Origin: Scenedesmus sp. ARA3
Lineage: Eukaryota > Chlorophyta > Chlorophyceae > Sphaeropleales > Scenedesmaceae
Length of the DNA: 64,000 bases
Assembly: GCA_004335835.1 (NCBI GenBank)
Contig: RWJK01001661.1
Coordinates: forward strand, 92,739-156,738
Direction of reading: 5' to 3'
The translations under genes were made by a program, and so were the position numbers. Below the pieces are notes generated by a model. The model did not search any database and had not been told where the DNA came from. It saw only the letters and a program-made list of their open reading frames with translations. Positions 13,301 to 26,000 of this stretch are shown in pieces; the first letter of the stretch is position 1, and the number at the start of each line of letters is the position of its first letter.

Positions 13301-14110
13301 GGTGGGTGTGGTACAGCGTTGCAAACCTTGCTGCCTTGCAAGCATGTGAGCACCTGCTGTATTCCAATGTTCTGATGTTGACTTTGGACGCTGCGGCTTG
13401 CAGGAGAAGCTGGGCCCGCAGTGCATGCGCTGGCTGGAGGACCAGGTGGCCAGCATCAGGGAGGCAGCCACCAAGACGCTGCAGAAAATCGCACAGGTAC
13501 GGCGGCGCAGCAGCTTGCCAGCACAGCAGGGGGCCAGCTTCATCTGGCAGTCGCTGCACAGATTCCTCGGCAGCAGAGTATAGCAGGCTCGCCTGGCACC
13601 TGTACAACAACAGCCATGATTGCACTGCACAGCATCTGCGCAGAGCTCTTGCTTCTCCTGTATAGCGTAAACATTCACATGATCACGCTAACATACCTCC
13701 CCATGCTGTGTTGCCTCTGTGCTGCTGCTGCTGGTGTATCGCAGGAGTTTGGCCCCGAGTGGGCCAAGGAGCACCTGGTGCCGCAGGTGCTGGGCATGAT
13801 CAAGAACCCGCACTACCTATACCGCATGACGGTGCTGGTCGCCATCAGCAGCCTGGCCAGCTTTGTCTCTCAGGAGGTCTTCGTGTCCAGCATGCTGCCA
13901 GTGCTGGTGTCATGTGCCAAGGACCGCGTGCCGAATGTGAAGTTCAATGTGGCCAAGGTGCTGGAGCGCGTGGCGCCGCTGGTGGATGCCAGTGTGGTGA
14001 GTCAGACAATCAAGCCATGCCTGGCAGAGCTCAGTGAGGATGGAGATGCGGATGTGCAGTTCTATGCGCGCCAGGCGCTGTACGCGTGCGACAACATCCA
14101 GATGCAGTAG
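10382..14110 (+). CDS. PP2AA: PP2A 65-kDa scaffold (regulatory A) subunit
   Basis: Scaffold of the PP2A Ser/Thr phosphatase: HEAT repeats hold the catalytic C subunit and a variable B subunit in cytosol and nucleus. Nine exons: 10382-10431, 10583-10931, 11284-11530, 11821-11933, 12124-12327, 12591-12785, 13049-13198, 13404-13496 and 13745-14110. They join in phase to exactly 588 residues, the usual family length. The start was fixed by the conserved N-terminus YLPIAILIDELKNDD, split across exons 1 and 2. Diagnostic stretches include [57 protein letters not shown] and the final HEAT repeats ending DNIQMQ. About fifteen 39-residue HEAT repeats are expected. There is no truncation or frameshift, and it looks functional. 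It is the only gene here with almost no low-complexity sequence. Confidence 0.97.
10477..10484 (+). promoter_or_regulatory. TATA-like sequence inside PP2A-A intron 1
   Basis: TATATAAG within CTATATAAGAG, a textbook TATA element on the coding strand, but 95 bp downstream of the start codon and inside intron 1. It could be chance or an alternative promoter that would skip exon 1. Confidence 0.3.
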
Positions 14111-15768
14111 CGGCGGGCTGCGGCGGCGGGCGGTGGATGGTTCGAGGGTTGAGGGTTCCAAGGCTTTCCTGCATGGGCAGGTTGGGGCTGCTGGCTGGCG
14201 TTTGGATTGACCTGCTGGTAGGTTTCAGCCATCTCTCTGCAGATCGTGCGCTTTGTTTGGCGGTTGCAGCGCTAGCAGCTGCTCTGCCTGTGTGTAATGG
14301 AGGCAGCAGCAGGCATCTGTATGTGGTGGCTGGCAATGTGATGGCAGGGGTGGAGCACTATGTTGGTGGCAAGGTGGATGGTTTGCATGCGCAGTAGGTT
14401 CTGCCCAAGCATGGGGCAGCTGGGGGGGGCGGTTACACAGCACACAACAAACCATTTGGGGAGCATTGAGTGCTGAAGAAGTGTGCACGGCAAGTGTTTG
14501 TGTCTGTAACAATATTCGTGTTTAGGCTCCGTGGCATAGCGTGTGTACCGGCCAGCTGCAGGCCCATGCATACGTACTGGGCTCTGACTGGTGGATTGCA
14601 GGGCAGTTGTGGCACTGCCTGCGCGCTGTCATCTGGTATGCAGGTTGTGCCAGTGTCAGCATGGTCAGCTGTTGACAGGGAGTTTGCAGAGCTGTGTGGG
14701 GCACGTTTGATGTGCATCCTCAGGTGGGCTACTTTTGGAGGCGCTCTGCTCTGCATGCGCGGCTGGCAGTTGCATGCTGACGGCAGCATACACGCATGCG
14801 GCCCCTCTGTTGCCGCCTTAGACGTCTTGTGTGGTGGTGACGGCTGTTTGGGGCTGCTGATGCGTCCTGCGCCTAACATGTTCCCTGTGCGCACAGCGTG
14901 CTGTCCTGCGAGTGTAACTGCTACCTGCATGGTACTGCGCCCATGTAAAGGTTCCAGCTGGTTGCCGCTGTGTCATATCTCTGAGCGCCGCCGGCGGCGC
15001 AGGGCTAGCCTGAGTGCCGTCGACAGCCTGTCGATACTGAGTATCATGTTCAAAGCGCGTGCACACCAAGCAGGTCGGTTGGACGGAAGTAGTTGGTGTT
15101 AACATGGATCGGCAACTTTCTTTATATGGAGTTTTCAGAGTGTTTTAGCATGTAAAGCAGATGTCAGCAACACATGCTTGTGCAGAATGTGCTCTTGCAA
15201 CTCCTTATGCACATGCCTAAAACTCTATATTAACATGCTGCCAGCAGTGCATGCATGACTCATGCGCTGTCCACCTGTCGCGTGTCCCGCAGCTACACAC
15301 CAGCCAGCAGGACCCCTGCATGCCAGCACAGCTTGAGCTGGGTCCAACAGAAACGTTCACGCACAGATTCATCGCAGCTGGGCAACAGAAAGTTGCATAG
15401 CAGTCGCTGGCCGGGGATCGGCTCCAGGTCATCCCCTGTCAGAGGGGGGTGACCTGGATGGTCAAGCCCTGCCAGGCTGGTGACAAATCCATGTGGCATT
15501 AGGCAGCTGCGCCAACGACGGCATCTATCGCTTACCGAAGTAAAGCTTATAATCTGTCAATCTACAGTTGGATTTTTGCTCCGTCACGGCACCGCTCCGT
15601 TGTGAACAGCACAGGAGACGTGCAGCATTCCGCGCAGCAGCATAGCAGAAAACGCCATCAACTGCTTAAGTACATCATTAAAAACATGATCGGGGGCCAT
15701 TGAGCGCTGACAGCCAGCAAATATGACGATGCAGCCTGCTGCCGAGTGCTGCACTCCCGGATAAACCA
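14111..15768. other. PP2A-A 3' UTR and intergenic region
   Basis: No supported gene. It contains the long 3' UTR of the PP2A gene and the upstream region of the cyclase receptor. Several TGTAA motifs, the usual green-algal polyadenylation signal, occur (14293, 14505). A 16-bp GC palindrome (GCGCCGCCGGCGGCGC) sits at 14985-15000. Confidence 0.5.
14505..14509 (+). terminator. Candidate TGTAA poly(A) signal of PP2A-A
   Basis: TGTAA about 395 bp after the stop codon. Another copy lies at 14293-14297. Choice between them needs transcript ends. Confidence 0.35.
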
Positions 15769-18599
15769 ATGGCGCAGCAGCTGTGGGTCTTGCTGCTTGT
15801 GTTTGCGGTTCTCCGGTCCAATGAAGCCGCGGGACTACAACAGTTGTACGACTGCCCGGACTCAGGAGTGCAAAGCAGCAGCAAGTGCAACCAGACATGC
15901 TTCAAGACCCTAGGCAATGCCCTGATAGGCCTCTATGGTGATCTGTCGGGGTCCCCAGAGCCACCACCATGGTCCGGGGTGAAGCCTGGCAGCATGTGTC
16001 AGACATGCATCAACCACAGCACCAAGTCAGGCGCCCCGGTGAGCATGGTGCAAGGCAGCGTCAGCACTGCACGCAGTCATTGCTGCTGCAGTTGACACAG
16101 CCAAGACCCAACAAATTTGAGCTGGTTCTTGTTCGTTTGTGACCTCAACAGCAGCAGCCGCAGCAGCAGCAGCAGCGCATCCAACGCTGGCACAGCAAGA
16201 GTGTCAGCACACGCATCCAGTTGGTTGCCGACAACAGCTGCTGGTTGCCCGTGTCATACAGCCCGCGCAGCAGCCGTGGCAATTCTCACAGCAGCAGGAG
16301 CAAATGCACTTGAACCATCAGCCATCAATGGTTCGGCACTTGTAGCAGCGTGACTGGCAGTGCAACACTTGCGTCACCACCTCGCCAACTGTCTGCTGTT
16401 GCCCCCTTGTGCCGCCCTGCACAGGTGAGCCTGCCGTCCTACTGCTGCTGGCCAGGCGTGTACTGCTGCTCAGAGGACAGTGGCAGCTTCCTGGAACATG
16501 ACGACCCTTTCGGCTGCTCGGATGGCATGCCAGCAGCAGTGCACCACCTCGCTATGCGAGGCTGGAACTTGTCTGGCAGCTTGAGCAAGCCAGTAATTGA
16601 TGCTTGGGAGCAGCTGTCAGACTACGGCCTGCGCTCTATCGACCTGAGCAGCAATGCGATCACTGGCAGCATCCCCAGGAGCATTGGGAAGTTGACGCAC
16701 ATGCGCAGCCTGAACTTCAACCTGAACCGTGAGTGCTGCGGGCCGTGTGGTTGCCTTTGCAACTGCGGGTGGTGCTGGCCATCGCGTATGATTGACCGAC
16801 ATGTTGCAGAGATCTGCAGCCGCACACGCATATACAATGGAGTCGCAGAACGCAGGAAAACAAAGCGCATGATGTGCCGTGCCAGTCTTACTGCGGTGTG
16901 CATTATGTTACGCCATCGCAGGCTTGACGGGCTCTATCCCAAAGGAGATCTCAGAGCTTGCAAAATTGGAGCACTTCTATGCCAGCTTCAACAGCCTCTC
17001 AAACCCAGCAGGCTCCACACAGCCGCTGGCAGGGCTGTTCTGCATGAAAGAGCCGGAGCGGCTGTACAGCTTGATCCTGCGGGCCAACAACTTCACAGGC
17101 ACAGTGAACATGTCGCACTGCGAAGGCCTGGGGCTGCTTGATGTGCAGGTAGGCCTGCTGCTGTTATTTTTTTGCATGCAGCGCAGTTGTTTTGGCAGCT
17201 GTGGTGGCAGGCAAGCGTAGGATTGTGTATGTGTGCAGGTGCGTGTGGTTGTGATGGTAAGTGTGGTGTGGTGCAGGAATTGGCGTTGATGGCCCTGCTG
17301 GCCTTTGCAGGCCCCCGCCGCGGATACTGCATGTTGCGCCTGATAACTGGAGGGCATTCAACCATACAGTGTGTGCCTTTGGATCATATTGCCATTCATG
17401 ACTGCTTGTGTTGGGTTGCCGCGTTCAGCTAAGGTCCTGCTGCTGCAAACTGGGGTCATGCTTGCAGGACAACCGCTTCTATGGAGCGCTGCCTATTGGC
17501 ATCACCAACCAGAACCTGATCAGCTTGCGAGCCGCCAACAACATGTTCAACAGCAGCATACCTGAAGCTCTCTGGAGGCTGCCGCAGCTCGCAACACTAG
17601 AGCTGCCCAACAATGAGTGAGTTTGTACTCTTTGCAAGCACGGCAGCAGCTGCAGGTGCTGTTGCTGCTATAGCTAACGAAATGCAGGTTGTGCTTGCAT
17701 GTTTGTAGCAGCCGTACAACCGTTTGAAAGCCAGCAGCACTGCAATGCCTGTGGCCTGATCACGCCGTGGTTGCGAGTTGAATCACTGCAGTATGAACCT
17801 ATATTGCTGGTGCGTGGTAGTATCTTCAACCAGGTTATGGTGGTCAACTGTAGTCAACATCAGTCTGCACTAGCTCTGGCTAAGCAGGCATGCCATGCTT
17901 ACACATTGCATATCCGCCTGTTGGCTGCTGCTTGCAGCTTGAGTGGCACGCTGTCTCCCTACATGGGCACGGTCAACAACCTGGTCAACATTCGGCTTGG
18001 AAATAACAGCCTGCGTGGCACTATACCCGGCAACGTGACAACCAACAGCCAGATGCTGCTTTTGGAGCTTCAGGATAACCCGCTGCTCTACGGCACGCTA
18101 CCTGATGTGTCGTGAGTGTGCCGGAAAAAGTCGTGGCTGTGATAACTACATACAGCACCGCAGTGTGCAGATAACAGCTGCGTAGACGTTGCACAGGTCG
18201 CAGTCGCGTTCTACCCACAGCTAGATGCTGATGCAAGGTATACTGTACGGTGTGCACAGCGAGCAGCACACTGAGGCGAAACAGTGCATGGTGTGCATAT
18301 TTCCGCCATACTGAAACGGCCGCGCTGCATGCTTGCAGGAGGATGGTGGGCATCAGGACGCTGGACCTGCACAACACCTCCATCAGCGGTGAGCAGCATG
18401 CGAGGACGTGAAGCCCAGCGCCTGTTCATGGCCATCTCTGTGTCGTATAACAGACTTGCATATGAGTGTGACCTACAACAGACTTGCATGTGTCTCCTGT
18501 ACCCGCAAAGCAATGCGGGTCATGCGGCCTTCCCCGTGCCAAGGCATAGCTGCACAGCTTCCTGACCAAAGCTCTGCTGCTGCCGCAGCTTGTTGTTAG

Positions 18600-18659
<60 letters not shown>

Positions 18660-18709
18660 NNNNNNNNNNNNNNNNNNNNNNNNNNNNNNNNNNNNNNNNN
18701 NNNNNNNNN

Positions 18710-18766
<57 letters not shown>

Positions 18767-18858
18767 TGCAGGCACCATCCCAGAGGCATTCGGGAGCCTG
18801 CCCTACCTGGAGCGCGTCGACATCAGCCTCACGCACATGCTGTGCTGATGCTGCTGTC

Positions 18859-18897
<39 letters not shown>

Positions 18898-21800
18898 GCA
18901 GGCACCATCCCTGAAGCACTGGGCTCCCTGCCCTACCTGGAGCGAGTCGACATCAGCCTCACGCACATGCTGTGCTGCGAGAACCAGTCCCATGCAGACG
19001 CGCTGGCTGCGCAGGGCATCGACAAGCTGCTGCCCAGCTTCCTGCGCTTCAACAACCGCATCGTGCAGTTTGACACCACGCGCAACGTGCCTATGAGTGA
19101 CCTGGACCCTGACCAGCCCACAGACGTGCTGTGAGTGATGCACTTGTGATGCTGTGTGCCGGCAAACATGCGAGGTGGCACTGGGCTGGTGTCCTGGCAT
19201 GCTAGCAACTCAGCAGTGTGGCAGTGGTTTCTGCAGTTGGCGCGCATGTACAGAAGCCAGATCCTGGTCCATGGTTTGTGTGCATTGCGGAAGCAGCTGG
19301 GCTGACTGTGAGACTCCTTGCGGGGGAGGTAGATGTTGTGGACACAGCTAACTGCAGACAATTTCTGTCAGCATTGAGGCCGCCAGCCTTCATGCATACA
19401 CTTGCCTAGCCCAGCTCACCTGCTGTTACGCGCTGCAACTGCAGGTGTGGATCTGTAGAACGCCGCAGGCAGCCGTCCTCTGTTTGGAATGTGCTGGATC
19501 TGCCGATCACCAACAGCGCAGTCACCAGGCAGAAGTGGAGTATAGGACCGCTGTACTCCTTCTACAAGAACTGCACCTGCACTCCGGTACGTGGGTGCAC
19601 TGCCACCTGCCAGCTGCGTCCAAGCACTGTCGTTATACGTGATATTCATTGGTTGATATTCACACAGCATGCAACACTTGCAGGACCCTATCACATGCAT
19701 GCCCACACAGGACAGCTGGGCTGAATTGCATTAGTCATAGAAGCTGCAGAAGCCTCGACATCAAGGAAAATCATCACTGGCATCTTTGGTTGGTGTCCAA
19801 GTCAATGGCTGCTTGTCTGCTGTGCTGCCGCATTCATTCAGCATGGCTCAGCCACCCTCAAACTGAGCCGCTGTACACATGCGCTGCTGCATCTGCAGGC
19901 GTACGTGCAAGACACGCAGTCCCGCGTGCCAGTCAACATCACACAGGCCTGGTGCGACAACCCAGCCATCCCAGACAACAGCTGCCCCGAAGCATTCATC
20001 TTCCGCTGCTCCCTAAAGCATCCGCCGCAGCTAACCCTAGCGCAGCAAGTCGCGCTGGGTGTGGCTGGTGCTTTCTGCGTGGTGCTGCTTGCGGTGCTGG
20101 CGAATACCTGCATGGCGCATGCCAGCAAGATGCGGCGCTACTACATCCGAGCCAAGACGCGGCTGCAGGGCACGCCGAAGCACGGCAGAATGAGCTTGGT
20201 GGTCACAGATATTGAGGGCTACTCAGGTGGGGTCGGTTGGCTGGTGTCGTGGCTAGCGTAGTTGCACAGGTTGTGCTGCTTGCGTGAACGAAGACCAGCG
20301 CACGCATGGTCAAGCAGTTGGCAGTCACTGGCAGCTATATCTGGCGCAGCAGCACTGACATTGGGGCCGTGCAGCTTGCGTGGTGTCCTTAGGCGCTGAT
20401 GTTTCTGGCTACTCTGCTTGTCCTTGCTTGCATACCAAAACAGCGCGCTGTGCGCGGCTGCACTCCGGCAGTCGGTCCTTCCTCCACATACCCCACTGCT
20501 ACTCCACATCCTCATCGTCACCACCCACACAATGTGCTGCCGCCGCTGCTGCTGCTGATGCTGCACTTCTTCCACACCACAGAGATCTTCAAGCGCGCCC
20601 CTGAGGTCATGTTCCGCGCGCTGGTCATGCACAACGGCGCCATCCGCGCCGCCAAGTACGCCAACTGCGGCTTTGTGCTGGAGCAGGAGGGCGACAGCTT
20701 CACGCTGGCCTTCCACAACGCGTTTGACGCGGTGGCCTTCTGCCTGCAGGTGAGGTTTGACCAGGTTTGACTGGGGTTGACCGGCTTTGACCAGGTGGCA
20801 ACTTTGGTGTTAGGAGATCGACAGCTTCGCGCTGGCCTTCTACAACGCCGTCGACTGCCGTGGCCTGCAGGTGAGGTTTGACCAGGTTTGACCGGGGTTG
20901 ACCGGAATTGACTGGGGTTGACCTCTGCCTGGGTATGGTTGAGGTGGATTCTTGCTGGAGCAGGAGGGCGACAGCTTCACGCTGGCCTTCTACAACACCT
21001 TCGATGCGGTGGCCTTCTGCCTGCAGGTAAGGTTGGACCGGGGTTGACCGGGGCTGACCGGGGTTGACCGGGGTTGACTGGTTAACCATCTGCCTGAATT
21101 GTGTTGAAGGTGGCTTTGTGCTGGAGCAGGAGGGTGGCAGCTTCATGCTGGCCTTCTACAACGCGTTTGATGCAGTGGCCTTCTGCCTGCAGGTGAGGTG
21201 ACCAGGGTTGACCGTGTTTTGTTCTGAATCAAAGGTGGCGGTTTTGTTCGTTGGAGGGCGACAGCTTCACACTGGCCTTCTACAATGCATTCGATGCGGT
21301 GGCCTTCTGCCTGCAGGTGAGGTTTGGCCAGGTTTGACCGTGGTTGACCTCCTCTCTGAGCAGTATCGAAGCTGTTGGCGTTCTGCTGATAGGAGGCCAC
21401 GTGACTATGCTGCTGACTGGCAACTCTACTGCGTGCTTGTTTTTGTGCTGCAGGCTCAGCAGGCGCTGCTGTCGCTGCAGTGGCCGGAAGGCCTGGGCAT
21501 GGATGAGTCAGCGCTGCCCTCCGCTGACTCCATCTCGGCACGCAGGCCCAGCAGTGAGTGCGCAGCGGACTTGCATTATCTTTCAACATTGAAATGTTCT
21601 CATGGCGATCTGACTTGTGCCAGTGAAGGAGTGAGCATACTAGCACCAAGCCCTGCAGCATCAGTAAACCAGGCTGCTGGCCAAATATTGCTGCTATCAG
21701 CATGATTACCTCTCTCCCAGTGCAGCAGCCACATTAGCTGTGGAGGGCAGGGGCATGCGGTCTGAGCTGTGTTGTGCAACGTGTTGCGAACTGTCAGACC

Positions 21801-22825
21801 AATGCAGTGTTTGTGCAGAGCCGAGGTAGCTTCATGCGGTACGCTGTGCATAGCCGGCTTGCATTGCATGCAGCGACACATGTAAGTATCCCTGGACACT
21901 GCTGCAGAGGTTGCTGCAGCTGCTGCTGTTCTGCATGCTGAGCAAGTGGCGTACTGCATGCGGTGTCGTGATCGCAGGGTTGCAGCAGCGGCTGTCGCAG
22001 CTGCTCACATCAGGCACGCGCCGCAGGGCGCAGCAGCTCAACAAGTCAGCGGGTGAGCCGAGAAGTTGCAGCCACTGTCAGCCCAACCTGATATTGGCGC
22101 AGCTGCAAGCGTTGCTGACAAATACTACGTTGTGGCACATACGCCTGCTGTCTGTGTCCCACACTGCGGTGTTGCAGCAAAACAGAGGGGATGCTTCTCC
22201 AATGTGCGGCCTGTGTCAAGCCAGCACTGCTCAGCAGCCACATGTAGGCAGCAAAAAATTTAAGTGCGGCATGCACTGCCTGTGCTCCTTGCCAAGATTT
22301 TGATGCATGTCATGCTGACAACTTTCTGGTGTGTATCCTCTGCGCTGCAGCCGGCAACACGGTGTCTGAGGGCGAGAGCATCAGCCTGCACGTCAGCCCC
22401 AGCAGGCAGCTCAGCCAGGTGGGTCATTTTTGCAGTGCATTTTGCATTGCATTTTGCATTTTGCATTGCATTGCATTGCATTGCGTCTTGCTTTTGCGCG
22501 CATGGGCTTTAGGAACCACCGATTGCATTGCATTTTGCATTTTGCATTTTGCATTTTGCATTTTGCATTTTGCATTGCATTGAAATGCATTGCATATGAG
22601 GCACATGGCGTACGCTGTCCACGCCTCATTACTGTTTCCACAGATGCATTTGCACTTCATGCATCATGCCAGCTGCTGCTGTTCAGCCGGCGTTTGACAC
22701 ACAGACGCCTTCAAGACACGTGGGGGGATGGCGTGACGCACATTGCGGCTGCCATTCTTTGAATACGCCGCATGCATGACGGAGCACAGCATCTGCACAC
22801 TCGGACCCGCACGCTTGACACCCGC

Positions 22826-22871
<46 letters not shown>

Positions 22872-23036
22872 AGTCTCTGGCGGCGCGCCTGGCGGGCCTG
22901 AAGACCCCTCCAACCGACCCTGCACTGTTTGCTGGGCTGCGTGTGCGCATGGGCATCTGCACTGGCGACGTGCCCAGCGGCACTCCAATCAAGAGCAGCG
23001 CGCTGTTTCAGCTGGCCAAGGGTGAGACGTGGTTGC

Positions 23037-23081
<45 letters not shown>

Positions 23082-26000
23082 GCTGTGTTTTGTATGCGGG
23101 CCGGGGATGAGATGCCAGCATGGTGCTGTACACTGAGCAGCAATCAGTCAGGATTGCCTTGGCTGTTGCAAGGCAGGTGCCGTGCCGGATATATCGCCCA
23201 GACTCCTTACAGTGCACAGCTATTCACTCTTGACCTCCAGCCTGCTGCATTGTTATGACATTGTTACATTGTTACATTGCCCTGCAGTGGTGTCTGATTT
23301 TGGCAACGGCGGCCAGGTTGTGATGGACCATGTTACATTTGCGGCAGTGAAAGAGAGCCTCACAGTGCTGGGTGCTGTGGAGGCAGGCGGCATCAACTAC
23401 ACACGCCTGGCAACACACAGGTCGCTGTGGACAAGCCTCAAGGTGGCGCTGGGCTGCACTAGGTGAGGTTATTAACATTGACAACAACGTTAGTAACAGA
23501 TGAGCTGCTGCGGCGGCGGCAGCAGCAGCGGCTGTTTGTGCAGGGGTTGCTTCAACTGCCAGCTCTACAGTTGGTCAACAGGTAGAGCGTGGCAGATGCT
23601 ACAGGGTAGCTCACGGCCTGCTGAAGTAATGCCATGGATGTGTGACAAATCCCCCTGCTCCTCCTGCTGTTACTGCTGCTGCTGCTCTGCTGCTGCTGCT
23701 GTTTTCCTGCAGCCCGCTCGATCCTGCAGAGGAGGCTGTCGTGCTGGACATGGGTGCATACTACCAGCCTATTCAGGGCGCCAACAGCAGCGCAGATCGG
23801 CCAGATACCTTGGACCTAGCTGGCTACCCAGCGCCGGGCAACATGCAAGACGCCGATGATGGCGAGCAGCAGCAGCAGCAGCAATCTGGCGGCTGTTGCA
23901 GAGGCTGGATCGGCTGTCTGCAGCAGCTGCGCAGCAACTCGAGTGCGGCAAGTGCCCTGACATCAGCCAGCAGCAGCAGGCGAGGCTTCAGCGCATCACC
24001 GAGCCTTGCAGGAACAGCTTCAGGGGCTTCTAGTAGGCAGCCATGGGGCAGCCGCATTTCGCAGCTCTCTGCATTGTTCAGGCGGCAAGCGAGCAGCGCT
24101 GGCGGCAGCGGCGCGCAGCCACCACAACCTGTAAGCCAACAGCAGCAGCAGCGGCACGGCAGGATGAGTCACACCACCGCAAGCAGCACCAGCAGCGCCG
24201 TCCCTGCTGCAGCAGCAGCATCAGCAGCAGGAGGCGGAGAGGCATCAAGTCCTCACTCGGTGTTTGAGCGCGTGCGCAGCTTCAGGCGCATGCTGTCCAA
24301 CACGTATGGTGCAGAAGGTAATGCGGCCGGCAGCAGCAGCGGCAGGCGGCAGCGCGACTGGAGCAGTTTGCGGCTGTTTCAGGTGCTGCCGGCGGCGCTG
24401 ACTGGGCGCGCACATGTTTGGCACAACCAGCTCAACTTGAAGGATGGCTGGAGGCCGTATGACATGCCATACTTTGACGCGGTAAGTGCTTGAGCACTTG
24501 GTTCATGTTTGTTTGTTCAGTCCTGGCAGTGCATCATCTCGCATAGATATGCATTTGTGTCAAAGCTTCTGCTGTTGGAAATTCCCGTAAAAAAGCAGGT
24601 TTGATTCAATGTATCGCCCACTGGCTGAGCGCCACTTGCAGGAAACTTCCCTGAGTGTCCTGTCGGACACTCTGCCCTTACCTTGTGCGCGCATCTGCCC
24701 CTTTTCCGCCTGTTGCTGCAGCCCGGAAGTACAGTCGTGCCGCTGTCAGGTGGAGGCGTCAGCTTCCAGCATCATCAAGCCAGCAACCACACCGGCTGCT
24801 GTAACTGGAGTACTGCACCTTCATCACGCACCGCATCTGGCTCTGTCCATGTCAACAACAGCAGCGCTGTTGTCAACAGCGCAAGCGTGAAGGCAGGCAG
24901 CATAGGAAGCAACGGGTCTGGGGCTGTGCAGGGCCTCAGCAACAGTAGCATGGCGCTGCAGCAGCTGCCGGCTGTCACGATGGTCTTCATGTCGGCAGAG
25001 AACCCGGAGCAGTTGGTGCGGCGCAGGTGAGGTTTGCAGCGCTGCCCGAGGCTGGAAACAGAGGATGCATGCTGCTGCTGCTGCTGCTGCTGCGTCACAC
25101 AGGCTGCCTCCGCTCTCTGCTTGCTGCACCCTGCTGTTGCGCCTGCTCCTGTGCGCCCACTCTCACCTCACTCGTCATTCTTCCTGCTGCTTCTCACTGT
25201 TGTGCTTGACTGTTGCTGCCTTCTTCTTCGTTAGCATCACATCGTGCTGTATACATGCTGCAGCCTGCCCTGCTCTTCCTCCTGTATCTCTGCTCTCAAC
25301 TCAAACCCCTTCTCACTGCTCCTTTGCACTGCTGCACCTGACTGCTGCTGCCATCTTCCTCGTTATCATCACAACAGGCGGAGCTTCACACCAAAGGTTC
25401 AAGCGCTGCTGCACCAGGCAGTGCGCGACGGCCTGCGCCGCTGCGGCGGCTACCTCTGCAGGGTTCAAGAAGGCGACCTGCGCTTTATGGTGGCCTTTGC
25501 AAGCCCTGTGGCAGCACTGGAGTGGTGCCTGGTGGTGCAGGAGGCAGCAATGTATTTGCCCTGGCCCACAGAGCCGGTGCTGCTGTATGAGGGGTGCACT
25601 GTGGAGCGGGATGCGCAGGGGCACATTGTGTTCCGGGGGCCGCGCATTAAGATGGGTGTCTGTGAGTATCTTCAGGCCAGCAGCCAGTAGTTGTGTGTTG
25701 CAGTGTATGACTCGTTTATGCGTTGCATTAAATGCAGTTCATGGATGCTGCGCACTGTGCACCTATGGCGGTACAAGCTGTGCGGCTGTTGCTTGCTCCT
25801 GCTGCATCTTGCGCTCACAACCGACGCTGTTGCTGATGCTGTTGCTGCTGCTACTGCAGGCGAGGGCGTGCCCTCCTCCATCTTCCCGGACCATGAGGGC
25901 CGCGCCGACTACCACGGCCCAGCAGTCAACATGGCGGCCCGCTACGCTGACAAAGGCGCCAAAGGCGGCCAGATCGCTTGCTCGTTGGAGCTGGCTCAAA

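Noticed and set aside
14470..15102. 210-codon frame after PP2A-A
   Set aside because: Low-information Cys/Ser-rich translation in a region with several poly(A) signals; no start context or domain.
18590..19096. Leu- or Cys-repeat frames across the N gap
   Set aside because: Pure repeat plus undetermined bases; the real coding segment is cyclase exon 7.
20796..21330. The extra copies of cyclase exon 10 as alternative exons
   Set aside because: They retain donors but no convincing acceptors, and most are interrupted at the 5' side; treated as intronic duplicates.
22411..22660. Frames reading repeated MQNAKCK-type peptide
   Set aside because: Translation of the TGCATTT simple repeat in an intron.
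23040..23082. Poly-Ser/Ala extension of cyclase exon 14 through an AGC run
   Set aside because: The donor GTGAGA at 23022 gives the correct phase for exon 15, so the AGC run is intronic.
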